A stretch of 64,000 nt of DNA from Wenzhouxiangella sp042310355 (GCF_042310355.1 NZ_JBHJMR010000001.1:372001-436000); one strand, 5' to 3'; shown: positions 16,366 to 25,493, counted from the stretch's first letter. Numbers and translations: made by a program. Notes: generated by a model not told the origin, from the letters alone.

Positions 16366-16734
16366 ATGAGCGAGACCAACAAGACAACCCTGCCGATCGT
16401 GCAGATGGCCCGGGACAATGACGAGTTCCGCAAGGTCATCTGGACCGGTGAAAACAGTCAGCTGGTGCTGATGGCCATCGCCGAAGGCGACGAAATCGGC
16501 GGCGAGGTGCATGAAGGCCACGACCAGCTGTTGTGGTTCGTCGACGGCGAGGGGCTGGCGAAGATCGGCGAGCGCGAAGAAAAAGTCGTTGCCGGCGACG
16601 TGAGCATCGTTCCCTCGGGCACCTGGCACAACTTCAAGAACACCGGCTCCGGAATGCTCAAGCTCTACACCACCTACTCGCCGCCGGAGCACGAGCCGGG
16701 CACCGAGCACGAATCCCGGGAAGAGGCGTCCTGA
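16366..16734 (+). CDS. Small cupin-domain protein
   Basis: A 122-residue single cupin barrel. Motif 1 is GGEVHEGHDQLLWFVDGEG (two His and Glu as metal ligands) and motif 2 is VAGDVSIVPSGTWHNFKNTGS (third His). It ends YSPPEHEPGTEH, common in small cupins resembling mannose-6-phosphate isomerase-like proteins. The ATG follows GAGGTAAGAGGA. The reaction is unknown. It is the only rightward gene in this stretch. Confidence 0.85.
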   Translation: MSETNKTTLPIVQMARDNDEFRKVIWTGENSQLVLMAIAEGDEIGGEVHEGHDQLLWFVDGEGLAKIGEREEKVVAGDVSIVPSGTWHNFKNTGSGMLKLYTTYSPPEHEPGTEHESREEAS

Positions 16735-16740
16735 TCGGCG

Positions 16741-17526
16741 TCAGTATTCGAGCGCCGGCCACTGGCCGGCGTCGATGGTGCGCCGGTAGGCGTGCCAGGT
16801 GGCGTGACCGATCAGCGGCAACAGAACGATGAATGCCAGCCACGCGGTCAGCGCGCCCAGCAGGACGCAGCCGACGATGATGGCCGCCCAGATCGCCATC
16901 GCGCCCTTGTTTCTCAACACCGCGTTGATCGAAGTGACCACCGCGGTGACGGTGTCGGTGCGCCGGTCCATCAGCATCGGCAGGGAAAAGGCGCTGGCCG
17001 CGAACACGATGGCGCTGAAGACCGCGCCGATCAGCGAGCCCACGGCGAGGAAGGGCAGCAGCTCGGACCAGCCCGGATTGTCGGCGGCTGGAAAGAACAC
17101 GTGCACCATGGTCGCCGCCCGGGCCCAGACCAGGAAGACCACCGTCAGGATCACGGCGAAAACCAGGGCGTTGCCGACGGCGCGGGCGGCATCGCCCATG
17201 CTGCGCGCCAGGCTGACCCGTCGCTCTTCCTCCAGCCGGCGGCTGATCGAGTAGAGGGTCAGCGCCAGCCACGGCCCGACGAATACGAAACCCGACACCA
17301 GTCCGAGGTAGAGCCCGGCGTTGCCGAACAGCCAGGTCGCAGCGGTGATCAGGTAGCTCAGCGCCAGCATGATGACGCCGTAGCAAAGACTCTGGCGCGG
17401 CGCGGCCTTGAGGTCGGCCCAGCCGAGGCGAAGCCAGCCGATGGGCTCGGACAGCGCCAGTTGCCGGCAGGGTGCGGCAAAGGGCAGTTCCTCCGGCGGC
17501 GTCGGCTGTTTCGAAGCCGCGTTCAC
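16741..17526 (-). CDS. DUF2189 family membrane protein
   Basis: A 261-residue protein with about six membrane segments, beginning after LSEPIGWLRLGWADLKAAPRQSLCYGVIM, the family signature. The last helices are followed by GHATWHAYRRTID, also typical. Relatives are often found near cytochrome oxidase or Rnf-like genes, but the function is unknown. Its start overlaps the stop of the PH-domain gene (ATGA), so the two are coupled. Confidence 0.85.
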   Translation of the reverse strand: MNAASKQPTPPEELPFAAPCRQLALSEPIGWLRLGWADLKAAPRQSLCYGVIMLALSYLITAATWLFGNAGLYLGLVSGFVFVGPWLALTLYSISRRLEEERRVSLARSMGDAARAVGNALVFAVILTVVFLVWARAATMVHVFFPAADNPGWSELLPFLAVGSLIGAVFSAIVFAASAFSLPMLMDRRTDTVTAVVTSINAVLRNKGAMAIWAAIIVGCVLLGALTAWLAFIVLLPLIGHATWHAYRRTIDAGQWPALEY

Positions 17527-18092
17527 TGGCCCGCGTCGCGATCGTCGGCCAGGCCGCGCTCGATTCGCTGCAGGCTGTCGCGGATCTCGGTGAGCAGGCC
17601 CAGCGTGCCGGCGGTCTCGGCCGATGCCGGGTCCGGCGTCGCCGTTGTGTCGTCGGACTCCTGCCAGTCGCTGATGCGGTCGCGCTGATCGAGCACGGCG
17701 TCGCGGAAGTCATCCACCTCGTCGATGCCGACGATGCTGACCAGCGCGCCCTGCGACGACTGGCCGGCGGTTTCCACGCGCATCCCCTTGATGTCGAACA
17801 GGCGCATGATGGGGCCCTGGTAGAGCGCGAGATCGGTGATCTTCTCCAGCGGAATGCTTTTCTCCTCGACGTTCCAGATTCCGCGGCGAACCTTGAGATC
17901 GCGCCGGGTCAGCACGATCTCCAGGCGGGCGTAGTAGCGCTTGAGCACCAGGTAGACGATGGGCAGCACGATCGGGATCAGCGGGATGCCGACGACGATG
18001 AGTGTCAGCAGAATCGCCGTACCCCAGAGCTGGTAGCGGATGACCTGGGGCTTGATCGGCGCCTCGCGCAGAATCGCGGTTCGGTTCTTCAT
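17523..18092 (-). CDS. Membrane protein with bacterial PH domain
   Basis: A 189-residue protein: a hairpin of two membrane helices (LWGTAILLTLIVVGIPLIPIV, then VLPIVYLVL) followed by a YdbS-type PH domain (TRRDLKVRRGIWNVEEKSIPLEKITDL, about 60-130) and an acidic tail that ends in a short helix. The start at 18092 was chosen as the first ATG with a good fold. It lies 14 bp after the sugar dehydrogenase and overlaps the DUF2189 gene. Function unknown. Confidence 0.82.
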   Translation of the reverse strand: MKNRTAILREAPIKPQVIRYQLWGTAILLTLIVVGIPLIPIVLPIVYLVLKRYYARLEIVLTRRDLKVRRGIWNVEEKSIPLEKITDLALYQGPIMRLFDIKGMRVETAGQSSQGALVSIVGIDEVDDFRDAVLDQRDRISDWQESDDTTATPDPASAETAGTLGLLTEIRDSLQRIERGLADDRDAGQ

Positions 18093-18106
18093 GGGCCGGC
18101 TGCCGT

Positions 18107-19420
18107 TCAGCGGTCTTCGGGCACGATCCGCATGACCCCGCCGTCGGGCTGGTCGGTGACGAGGTAGATGGCGCCGTCCGGTCCGGTCTTGACGTCGCGC
18201 ACGCGAGCGCCGATCGACAGCCACTCCTCGCCCGTGACCCGGTTGTTCTCGAGAATCAGGCGCGAGACGCGCTGCTCCCGCAGGCCGCCGACGAACAGGT
18301 CGCCCTGCCATGCCTCGAATGCGTCGCCGGTGTAGAAGTCCATGCCCGAGGGCGCGATCACCGGGTCCCAGAAGTAGACCGGCTGCTCCATGCCCTCGGC
18401 CTCGGTGCGGCCCTCGTAGACATCGCCGCCGCGATACTCGATGCCGTAGCTGATCGTCGGCCAGCCGTAGTTCTTGCCCGCCTGGGTCAGGTTGAGTTCG
18501 TCACCGCCGCGCGGGCCGTGTTCGATGGTCCAGAGCTGGCTGTCGGCGTCCATGACCGCGGCCTGGATGTTGCGGTGGCCCCAGGACCAGATCTCCGCCG
18601 CGTTCTCCTCGTGGTCGACGAAGGGGTTGTCCTGCGGCACGGAGCCGTCGACGTTCAGGCGCACCACGGTGCCGATGTGGTTGGTCGGATCCTGCGCGTT
18701 CTGACGCACCGGGTGACCCTGGCGGTCACCCATGGTCAGCCAGAGCGTGTCGTCGTCCTGGAAAACGATGCGCGAACCGTAGTGCCCGGTCGACTCGACC
18801 GCCGGCTCCTGGCTGAAGATGACCTCGACGTCCTCGAGCGCCGTCTGGTCGTCGCTCAAGCGGGCGCGGGCCAGCGCGGTGTTGTTCGTGCCGTCGTCGT
18901 GCGGCTCCGAGAAGCTCAGGAAAACGGTGCGGCTCGATTCGAAATCGGGCGCGATCGCCACGTCGAGCAGCCCGCCTTGCTTGCGGTTGTCGACTTCGGG
19001 CACCCCGGCCAGCGGGTCGGAGACGCTGCCGTCCGGCGTGATGTGACGCAACCGGCCCGGCCGCTCGGTGACCAGCATCGAACCGTCGGGGAGAAACTCA
19101 ATGGCCCAGGGATGTTCGAGACCCTCGGCCACCGTTTCGAGCGACCAGTTCTCGGTGTTCTCGGGAATCGGCGCGCGCGTCTGTCCCGAGAAAGCCGGCT
19201 CCAGGTGCGGCGCCTCGCGGTCGCGGGTCTCCTCCGTACGGGGGCTTTCGGTTTCCCCTTCCTCGCCTGCAGCGCTGGCGGTGGATTCCTGCTCGCCGCC
19301 GTCGACCGCCGTCGTGCTGGAGGCGTCGCTGGCGGGTTCCTGCTCGGCCGCGCTGGAGCTCGGTTCGGTGTTGCAGGCGGCAAGCACGATGGTGCCGATG
19401 ACAAGCAAAAGGGTTTTCAT
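18107..19420 (-). CDS. PQQ-dependent sugar dehydrogenase family lipoprotein
   Basis: A 437-residue protein. The lipobox LAAC (Cys16) predicts a lipid-anchored protein. Residues 17-75 are a Ser/Glu/Ala-rich linker, then a six-bladed propeller of the aldose sugar dehydrogenase (YliI/Asd) family begins at PENTENWSLETVAEGLEHPWAIEFLPDG. Conserved landmarks include RPGRLRHI, GLLDVAIAPDF, IEHGPRGGDELN, KNYGWPTISYGIEY and VGGLREQRVSRL. It would oxidise sugars with PQQ and calcium; no PQQ synthesis genes are in the window. Confidence 0.9.
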   Translation of the reverse strand: MKTLLLVIGTIVLAACNTEPSSSAAEQEPASDASSTTAVDGGEQESTASAAGEEGETESPRTEETRDREAPHLEPAFSGQTRAPIPENTENWSLETVAEGLEHPWAIEFLPDGSMLVTERPGRLRHITPDGSVSDPLAGVPEVDNRKQGGLLDVAIAPDFESSRTVFLSFSEPHDDGTNNTALARARLSDDQTALEDVEVIFSQEPAVESTGHYGSRIVFQDDDTLWLTMGDRQGHPVRQNAQDPTNHIGTVVRLNVDGSVPQDNPFVDHEENAAEIWSWGHRNIQAAVMDADSQLWTIEHGPRGGDELNLTQAGKNYGWPTISYGIEYRGGDVYEGRTEAEGMEQPVYFWDPVIAPSGMDFYTGDAFEAWQGDLFVGGLREQRVSRLILENNRVTGEEWLSIGARVRDVKTGPDGAIYLVTDQPDGGVMRIVPEDR

Positions 19421-19478
19421 GGCTGATTTCCTCCAGGTGAGGCTGGTCCGATAATGTCGGTATCTTAGCAGCCGCGGA

Positions 19479-20057
19479 TCACAGCTTCGCGAAGCCGGCG
19501 AAGCCCATGAAGGCCAGCGCCATCAGCCCGGCGGTAATCAACCCGATCGGCGCCCCGCGAAAGCTGGTGGGTACGTCGGCCATGGCGATCCGCTCGCGCG
19601 CGGCGGCCAGCATGACCAGCACCAGGCCGAAGCCCAGCGCGGCGCCGAAGCCGTAGAAAGCCGACTCGACCAGGCTGTGCTGCTCACGCACGTTGAGCAG
19701 GGCCACGCCGAGCACGGCGCAGTTGGACGTGATCAGCGGCAGGTAGACGCCGAGCACGCGGTGCAGCAGCGGGGCGGCGTGACGCATGTACAACTCGGTC
19801 AGTTGCACGAGCGCGGCGATGACCAGGATGAAGGCGACGATTCGGAGATATTCCAGCCCCAGCGGAATCAGCAGCCACTCGGTGATCATGAAGCTCGCCA
19901 CCGAGGCCAGGGTCAGCACGAAGGCGGTCGCCATCGACATGCCCACCGCCGAGGACACGCTGCTGGATACACCCATGAAAGGGCACAGGCCGAGGAACTG
20001 GACCAGCACGAAGTTATTGACCAGCGCGGCCGATATGACGATCAACACCAAGTCCAT
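19479..20057 (-). CDS. rsxA: Rnf/Rsx complex subunit A
   Basis: A 192-residue six-helix membrane subunit, homologous to RsxE. It starts MDLVLIVISAALVNNFVLVQFLGLCPFMGVSSS; the Cys in FLGLCPFMG and in ITSNCAVLG would bind the intramembrane [2Fe-2S] cluster together with RsxE. The gene is separated from rsxB by about 3.2 kb carrying four unrelated genes. It lies downstream of metG in the same direction, with an inverted 9-bp repeat element between. Confidence 0.95.
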   Translation of the reverse strand: MDLVLIVISAALVNNFVLVQFLGLCPFMGVSSSVSSAVGMSMATAFVLTLASVASFMITEWLLIPLGLEYLRIVAFILVIAALVQLTELYMRHAAPLLHRVLGVYLPLITSNCAVLGVALLNVREQHSLVESAFYGFGAALGFGLVLVMLAAARERIAMADVPTSFRGAPIGLITAGLMALAFMGFAGFAKL

Positions 20058-20074
20058 CTTTCCACTAAGGCCTT

Positions 20075-20155
20075 GGAACCACCGAATGCACCGAACGCAC
20101 CGAATAAAGTTGGAAATTCATTGCCTTCGGTGCTTTCGGTGTATTCGGTGGTTCC
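20075..20155. repeat. Inverted element with 9-bp tandem units (ACCGAANNC)
   Basis: Left arm 20075-20104 and right arm 20126-20155 are 30 nt each and complementary with two mismatches. Each arm holds three ACCGAA-type units spaced 9 bp apart. The loop is about 21 nt. It lies between metG and rsxA, ending 7 bp before the metG stop. As RNA it could form a 30-bp hairpin and attenuate read-through from metG into rsxA. Confidence 0.9.
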
Positions 20156-20161
20156 ATTGTT

Positions 20162-22183
20162 CTACTTGATGCGCATGCCCGGTCTGGCGCCCGAGTCGGG
20201 TTCGAGTAGGAACGGCCGGCCGTCTTTGCCGCTGGCAGCCAACACCATGCCCTCGGATACGCCGAAGCGCATTTTGCGCGGCTCCAGGTTGGCCACGACC
20301 ATGGTCAGGCGGCCTTCGAGTTCACTCGGCTCGTAGTGGCCGCGGATGCCCGCCAGGACCTGCCGGCTCCCCATCTCGCCCAGGTCGAGCTGCAGGCGCA
20401 GCAGCTTGTCCGCACCCTCGACCTCTTCGGCACGCTCGATGCGGGCGATGCGAAGGTCCACTTGCATGAAATCGTCGAACTGGATCATGTCGTTCTCGTC
20501 TGACTTGTTGGCTTCGGGCTTCTTGCCGGCGTCCTCGAGCGAGGCCTTGCTGGCCTCGATCAACGCGTCGGTCTGCTTTTCTTCCACGCGCGTGAGCAGC
20601 GGCTTGAACTTGCCGATCTCGTGGTCGAGCAGGGGCTCGCCGATCAGGCTGAAGTCGTCCAGGCGGGTATTCAGGAATTCGGCCGCCTTCCCGGCCGTGA
20701 GCGGAATGACCGGTGAGAGCCAGGTCATCAGCAGCCGGAACAGGTTGAGCGCCTGGGTGCAGATGGCCACGACCTCGTCTTCACGGCCGCCTTCCTTGGC
20801 CAGCTTCCACGGTTCGCGTTCGTTGATGTAGACGTTGGCCTCGTCGGCCAGGGCCATGATGCGGCGGATGGCCGAGTGGTAGTTGCGCTTGTCGAAATCC
20901 TCGACGATGGCCAGGTGCTCGCCGACGAAACGCTGGTGCAGCTGAGGGTCGGGCAGTTCGGCCGCCAGCCTGCCCCCGCCGAACTTGTGGATGAAGCCGG
21001 CCGAGCGGCTGGCGATGTTGACCAGCTTGCCGACCAGGTCGGCGTTGACCCGGTAGCGGAAGTCCTCGAAGTTGAGGTCGATGTCGACCAGGCCCGAGCC
21101 CAGCTTGGCGGCGAAGTAGTAGCGCAGGTAGTCCGGGTGCAGGTGATCGAGCCAGGTGCGCGCCATGATGAAGGTGCCGCGCGATTTCGACATCTTGGTG
21201 CCGTTGACGGTCAGGAAACCGTGGGCGTAAACGCCGGTCGGGCGTTTGAGGCCGGCGCCTTCGAGCATGGCCGGCCAGAACAAGCAGTGGAAATAGATGA
21301 TGTCCTTGCCGATGAAGTGGTGCATCTCGGCGTTCGATTGCGGCCGCAGCCAGTCCTCGAAGTCCCAGCCGTGGCGCTCGCACAGCTCCATGAAACTGGC
21401 GAGATAGCCCACCGGCGCGTCCATCCAGACGTAGAAGAACTTGTCGTCGGTGTCGGGAATCCGGAAGCCGAAGTAGGGCTTGTCGCGGGTCACGTCCCAG
21501 TCGCGCAGGCCGTCGGCGAACCACTCGTCGAGCTTGTTGGCCACCTCGCCCTGCAGGGCGCCGGAGCGAATCCATTCCTGCAGGCTGTCCTGGAAAGCCG
21601 ACAGGGTGACGAAATAGTGTTCGGTCTTTTTCATGACCGGGGTGGTGCCCGAAACCACCGAGCGCGGATCGACCACCTCGGTCGGGTCGTAGGTGGCGCC
21701 GCAGGCCTCGCAGGAGTCGCCGTACTGTTCTTCGGCGCCGCAGCGCGGGCAGCTGCCCTTGATGAAGCGATCGGGCAGAAACATCTCGCGCTGGGTGTCG
21801 TAGTACTGCTCGATCGTATCGGTGCGTACCGCGCCAAGGTCCTTGAGTGCGGACCAGATGCGCTCGACGAGCGCCCGGTTGGTGTCGGTATGCGTCGACG
21901 AGAAGTTGTCGAAGGACAGGGCGAAGTCCTCGAAGTCCTTCAGGTGCTCGGCGTGCATCCGCTCGATCAGCTCGTCCGGTGAAACGCCCTCCTTTTCGGC
22001 GCGCAGCATGATCGGCGTGCCGTGGGCATCGTCGGCCCAGGCGAACACCACCTCGTGGCCCATCGCGCGCTGGAACCGTGCCCAGATGTCGGTCTGGATG
22101 TACTCGAGCATGTGCCCCATGTGGATCGAGCCATTGGCATAGGGCAGGGCGGCGGTGACCAGGATGCGGCGGGGGGTGGTCAT
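20162..22183 (-). CDS. metG: Methionyl-tRNA synthetase
   Basis: A 673-residue class I synthetase. The HIGH-type motif is SIHMGHM in ALPYANGSIHMGHMLEYI; the KMSKS loop is KMSKSRG. The zinc knuckle CPRCGAEEQYGDSCEACG is intact. A C-terminal OB-fold tRNA-binding domain (DFMQVDLRIARI...) gives the long dimeric form. It attaches Met to initiator and elongator tRNA. It is divergent from mrp, with an 8-bp-unit inverted element in the 248-bp gap. The metG-mrp-dcd neighbourhood is typical of Xanthomonadales-like genomes. Confidence 0.97.
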   Translation of the reverse strand: MTTPRRILVTAALPYANGSIHMGHMLEYIQTDIWARFQRAMGHEVVFAWADDAHGTPIMLRAEKEGVSPDELIERMHAEHLKDFEDFALSFDNFSSTHTDTNRALVERIWSALKDLGAVRTDTIEQYYDTQREMFLPDRFIKGSCPRCGAEEQYGDSCEACGATYDPTEVVDPRSVVSGTTPVMKKTEHYFVTLSAFQDSLQEWIRSGALQGEVANKLDEWFADGLRDWDVTRDKPYFGFRIPDTDDKFFYVWMDAPVGYLASFMELCERHGWDFEDWLRPQSNAEMHHFIGKDIIYFHCLFWPAMLEGAGLKRPTGVYAHGFLTVNGTKMSKSRGTFIMARTWLDHLHPDYLRYYFAAKLGSGLVDIDLNFEDFRYRVNADLVGKLVNIASRSAGFIHKFGGGRLAAELPDPQLHQRFVGEHLAIVEDFDKRNYHSAIRRIMALADEANVYINEREPWKLAKEGGREDEVVAICTQALNLFRLLMTWLSPVIPLTAGKAAEFLNTRLDDFSLIGEPLLDHEIGKFKPLLTRVEEKQTDALIEASKASLEDAGKKPEANKSDENDMIQFDDFMQVDLRIARIERAEEVEGADKLLRLQLDLGEMGSRQVLAGIRGHYEPSELEGRLTMVVANLEPRKMRFGVSEGMVLAASGKDGRPFLLEPDSGARPGMRIK

Positions 22184-22240
22184 GGTAAGCGGGCGTTGAG
22201 TTGGGTTTGAGGCGCGGAACGATTATCGCATGCGTCTGAC

Positions 22241-22404
22241 TGGTTTGCTTGTTGGCTTGTTGGCTTGTTCGGCGCCGATCGATTGGCGGGGCGGCTTCGC
22301 CGCGGAGTGAATGGTGGCAACTCGCCGGCTGGCTTCAGGCTCTCGCAGCCGCCCCGCCAGGCCGTCGGTTGCCGAACTAGCCAACTAGCGAACCAAGCAA
22401 ACCG
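22241..22404. repeat. Nested inverted element with 8-bp tandem units (AGCCAACT/TTGGCTTG)
   Basis: Outer arms 22241-22276 and 22367-22404 are complementary over about 36 nt with a few mismatches and one indel, and each consists of 8-bp units (TTGGCTTG, and AGCCAACT on the other side). Inside, 22284-22296 and 22347-22359 form a perfect 13-bp GC-rich inverted repeat (TGGCGGGGCGGCT). It fills most of the metG-mrp divergent gap and ends 28 bp before the mrp start. It shares its plan with the element at 36857-37035. Confidence 0.9.
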
Positions 22405-22431
22405 GTACAATATCAGTCCAGATTCAGACAG

Positions 22432-23517
22432 ATGATATCCGGCATGAACAACGACGAAGTCAGGTCCCTGGTCGCCGCGATCGAGGACCCCAACACCGGC
22501 CGCCCGCTGGGCGATGCGGTGCGCGGCGTGGCCGTGCGCGATCGGCGCGCGGCCGTCGATATTCGCCTGGCCTATCCCGCGGCCGGCTGGCGCGAGGAAT
22601 TGGCACGCATCGTGTCCGAACGCCTGCGCGCCGATGAGCAGATCGACGAGGTCACCGTCGACATCGACTGGCAGATTCCGCAGCACGCCGTCCAGGGCGG
22701 CCTCGACCCGATCGAGGGCGTGCGCAATATCATTGCCGTGGCTTCCGGCAAGGGTGGCGTGGGCAAGTCCACGGTCAGCGCCAACCTGGCCCTGGCCCTG
22801 GCGGCCGAGGGCGCCCGCGTGGGCGTTCTCGATGCCGATATCTACGGCCCGAGCCAGCCACGGATGCTGGGGCTCAGCGGCGGCCCCAAGACCACCGAGA
22901 ACCGCCGCATCCTGCCCATGCAGGCCCACGGATTGCAGGTGATGAGCATCGGCGTGCTGGTTGACACCGACCAGGCGATGATCTGGCGCGGACCGATGGC
23001 CACGCAGGCGCTGCAACAGATGGTTTCGGAGACGCTTTGGGAAGGGCTCGACTACCTGGTCATCGACCTGCCGCCGGGTACCGGCGATATCCAGCTCACC
23101 CTGGCGCAGCGTATTCCCGTGGCCGGGGCGGTGACGGTGACCACGCCGCAGGACGTGGCCGTCGACGACGTTCGCCGGGCGGTCGCCATGTTCAACAAGG
23201 TCAAGGTGCCGGTGCTGGGCATCATCGAGAACATGAGCACCCATATCTGTTCGAACTGCGGACACGAGGATTCCGTGTTCGGGCGCGGCGGTGGCGAGCG
23301 CATCGCCCGCGAGACGGGTGTGCCCAACCTGGGTCAGCTACCGCTCGAGTCGGTGGTGGGGCGAACCACGGACGAAGGCACACCGATCGTGGTCGCCGAG
23401 CCCGACCACCCGGCCGCCCTGCGATTCAGGGAAATCGCCCGCCGCGTCGCCGGCCGCCTCTCGACCCAGTCGCGCGAGGCGAAGGTGCGGATGCCTAAAA
23501 TCCGGATTACGGATTGA
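22432..23517 (+). CDS. apbC: Mrp/ApbC iron-sulfur cluster carrier ATPase
   Basis: A 361-residue protein (357 if the second ATG at 22444 is used; neither has a clear ribosome site). An N-terminal MIP18/DUF59 domain (about 5-90) is followed by the deviant Walker A ASGKGGVGKSTVSANLALAL. Switch and Walker B regions are DIYGPSQPRMLG and VIDLPPGTGDIQL, and CSNCGHED carries the CxxC that binds a bridging [4Fe-4S]. It donates FeS clusters to target proteins. It is convergent with dcd across a 7-bp-unit inverted element. Confidence 0.95.
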   Translation: MISGMNNDEVRSLVAAIEDPNTGRPLGDAVRGVAVRDRRAAVDIRLAYPAAGWREELARIVSERLRADEQIDEVTVDIDWQIPQHAVQGGLDPIEGVRNIIAVASGKGGVGKSTVSANLALALAAEGARVGVLDADIYGPSQPRMLGLSGGPKTTENRRILPMQAHGLQVMSIGVLVDTDQAMIWRGPMATQALQQMVSETLWEGLDYLVIDLPPGTGDIQLTLAQRIPVAGAVTVTTPQDVAVDDVRRAVAMFNKVKVPVLGIIENMSTHICSNCGHEDSVFGRGGGERIARETGVPNLGQLPLESVVGRTTDEGTPIVVAEPDHPAALRFREIARRVAGRLSTQSREAKVRMPKIRITD

Positions 23518-23535
23518 GAATCCGTAACTCGGATT

Positions 23536-23678
23536 AGGTTTCAGGTTTCAGTGTTCAGGTTTCAGGTCGGCTTCGATTCGCCTTGGTGTCGCGGCGTGAT
23601 CTGCAGCTGGCTTTCGGCACCGCACCAGCCGCCTTCTCCGTTCGCCCCCTTAAACCTGAACCCTGAAACCTGAAACCT
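23536..23678. repeat. Inverted element with 7-bp tandem units (CCTGAAA)
   Basis: Arms 23536-23562 and 23652-23678 are 27 nt each with a single mismatch. Each contains four units of AGGTTTC/GAAACCT phase, period 7. The loop is 89 nt. It sits between the convergent mrp and dcd genes and ends just before the dcd stop, where it could act as a bidirectional terminator-like hairpin, although there is no T-tract. Confidence 0.9.
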
Positions 23679-23683
23679 TCTTT

Positions 23684-24253
23684 TCAAGCCTTCGGCAACG
23701 TCACCCCCCGCTGCCCCATATACTTCCCGGCCCGGTCGGCATACGACATCTCGCAGGGCTCGTCGGACTCGAGGAACAGGAACTGCGCCACCCCTTCGTT
23801 GGCGTACACGCGGGCGGGCAGGGGTGTGGTGTTGGAAAACTCCAGCGTGACGTGGCCTTCCCACTCCGGCTCCAGCGGCGTGACGTTGACGATGATGCCG
23901 CAGCGCGCGTAGGTGGACTTGCCCAGGCAGATGGTGAGCACGTTGCGCGGGATGCGGAAATACTCGACCGTGCGGGCCAGGGCAAAGGAGTTGGGCGGAA
24001 TGATGCAGGCATCGCCGGTGAAGTCCACGAAGCTCTTCTCGTCGAAGGCCTTGGGATCGACCACCGCGGAGTTGATGTTGGTGAAGATCTTGAATTCGTT
24101 CGCGCAGCGACCGTCGTAGCCGTAGCTGGAGGTGCCGTAGGAGACGAGTTTGCGTCCGTCTTGCGACTGACGAATCTGGCCGGGCTCGAACGGCTCGATC
24201 ATGCCGTGCTCCTCGGCCATGGTGCGAATCCAGCGGTCGGATTTGATGCTCAT
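23684..24253 (-). CDS. dcd: dCTP deaminase
   Basis: A 189-residue trimeric enzyme turning dCTP into dUTP for thymidylate supply. It begins MSIKSDRWIRTMAEEHGMIEPF. The catalytic Glu lies in TPLEPEWEGHVTLEFSNTTPLP (about residue 138), and CLGKSTYARCGI and the late YANEGVAQFLFLES are conserved. Length is typical of the monofunctional proteobacterial form. The nucleotide-binding tail GKYMGQRGVTLPKA is complete. Confidence 0.97.
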   Translation of the reverse strand: MSIKSDRWIRTMAEEHGMIEPFEPGQIRQSQDGRKLVSYGTSSYGYDGRCANEFKIFTNINSAVVDPKAFDEKSFVDFTGDACIIPPNSFALARTVEYFRIPRNVLTICLGKSTYARCGIIVNVTPLEPEWEGHVTLEFSNTTPLPARVYANEGVAQFLFLESDEPCEMSYADRAGKYMGQRGVTLPKA

Positions 24254-24314
24254 GTTCTTCGGTGTCTCAAGTTGCAGCGTGCGGGTGCCGGATTATCGCA
24301 TGGCTTCGGGACGG

Positions 24315-25409
24315 TCAATCCTGAGGTGGCGGCTGCTGGATCAACTCCACGCTGGTGGTGAACAGCTGGTTGCCGCGGATGACTTCCATCTCCATCTCCG
24401 AGCCCGGTTCCTTGCCGGCGATGCGCTGCATCAGGTCACGCGCGCTCTGGACTTGCTGGCCGTCGCTGCTGACCAGAACGTCGCCGCGCTGCAGTCCCGC
24501 CTGCCAGGCCGGGCTGCCGCGATGGACTTCGCTGACCCGGGCACCGGGTTGCAGCGCCTCGGCGTTGGAAAGGCGCAGGTTGACGTCGGTCAGTTCCACG
24601 CCCATCCAGCCTCGCGTGACCTGTCCGTACTCGATGATCTGCTCGGTCACGCGCTGCACGACCGAGGCCGGGATGGCGAAGGAGATCCCCTGGGCGCCGG
24701 TCTCCTGGCCCATGGAAGCGCTGTTGATGCCGACGACATCGCCGGCCGGGTTGATCAGGGCCCCGCCGGAGTTGCCGGCGTTGATGGCGGCGTCTGTCTG
24801 GATGAAGTCCTCGTGCGAGGCAAGACTGAGGTGGCCGCGCCCGGTTGCGCTGACGATGCCCATGGTCACGGTATGGCTCAGGCCGAATGCGTTGCCGATG
24901 GCCAGCACCACGTCGCCGGCGCGCAGCTGGGCGTCTCCGGCCAGGGTGGCCACGGGCAGATCGTCGAGGTCGACGCGCAGCAGCGCCAGGTCCGTTGCCG
25001 GATCGGATCCGACGACGTTGGCATCGGCCACCCGGCCGTCCCACAGCGCGACGAGGATATCGTCGACGCCGGAGATGACGTGCCGGGTCGTCAGGATCAG
25101 CCCGTCGCTGGAAATGATCACGCCCGAGCCGAGCCCGCGGCGCGGTCGCGTTACCGTGCGGTCGCGGTAGAGCCGGCTGAACAGCGGGTCGGAAAACTCC
25201 AGCCCCAGGGGCTCGGTGACCATGGTGCGCGTATAGACACTGACGACCGACGGGGCCGTGCGGTTGACGGCGTCGGCGTAGGATCGCACCGGCTCAGCCG
25301 CCGGCTCCCGCCACGCCGGCAGCAGTTGCGGCCACATCCACACGAGGATGAAAGCCACGGCCAGGCCAATCAGCACGAATTGTACGGCGAAATGAATGAT
25401 GCGCGTCAT
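24315..25409 (-). CDS. DegS/AlgW-type trypsin-like serine protease, membrane anchored
   Basis: A 364-residue HtrA-family protease with one N-terminal membrane helix (FVLIGLAVAFILVWMWPQLL) and a periplasmic body. The catalytic triad is visible: His in LTTRHVISGVDD, Asp in PATDLALLRVDL, Ser in AAINAGNSGGALINP. A single PDZ domain follows (about 255-345, TRGWMGVELTDVNL). This layout matches DegS/AlgW, which sense misfolded outer-membrane proteins and start RseA/MucA cleavage. It is divergent from petA; no sigmaE operon is in the window. Confidence 0.9.
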   Translation of the reverse strand: MTRIIHFAVQFVLIGLAVAFILVWMWPQLLPAWREPAAEPVRSYADAVNRTAPSVVSVYTRTMVTEPLGLEFSDPLFSRLYRDRTVTRPRRGLGSGVIISSDGLILTTRHVISGVDDILVALWDGRVADANVVGSDPATDLALLRVDLDDLPVATLAGDAQLRAGDVVLAIGNAFGLSHTVTMGIVSATGRGHLSLASHEDFIQTDAAINAGNSGGALINPAGDVVGINSASMGQETGAQGISFAIPASVVQRVTEQIIEYGQVTRGWMGVELTDVNLRLSNAEALQPGARVSEVHRGSPAWQAGLQRGDVLVSSDGQQVQSARDLMQRIAGKEPGSEMEMEVIRGNQLFTTSVELIQQPPPQD

Positions 25410-25493
25410 GGACTTGGCAGGGTGGAATCTGTCAGGCTAGGGAACGGGTAAATTATAGGGCGCCTGCCGATGAATCCCCTGGCGGGCACGGCA

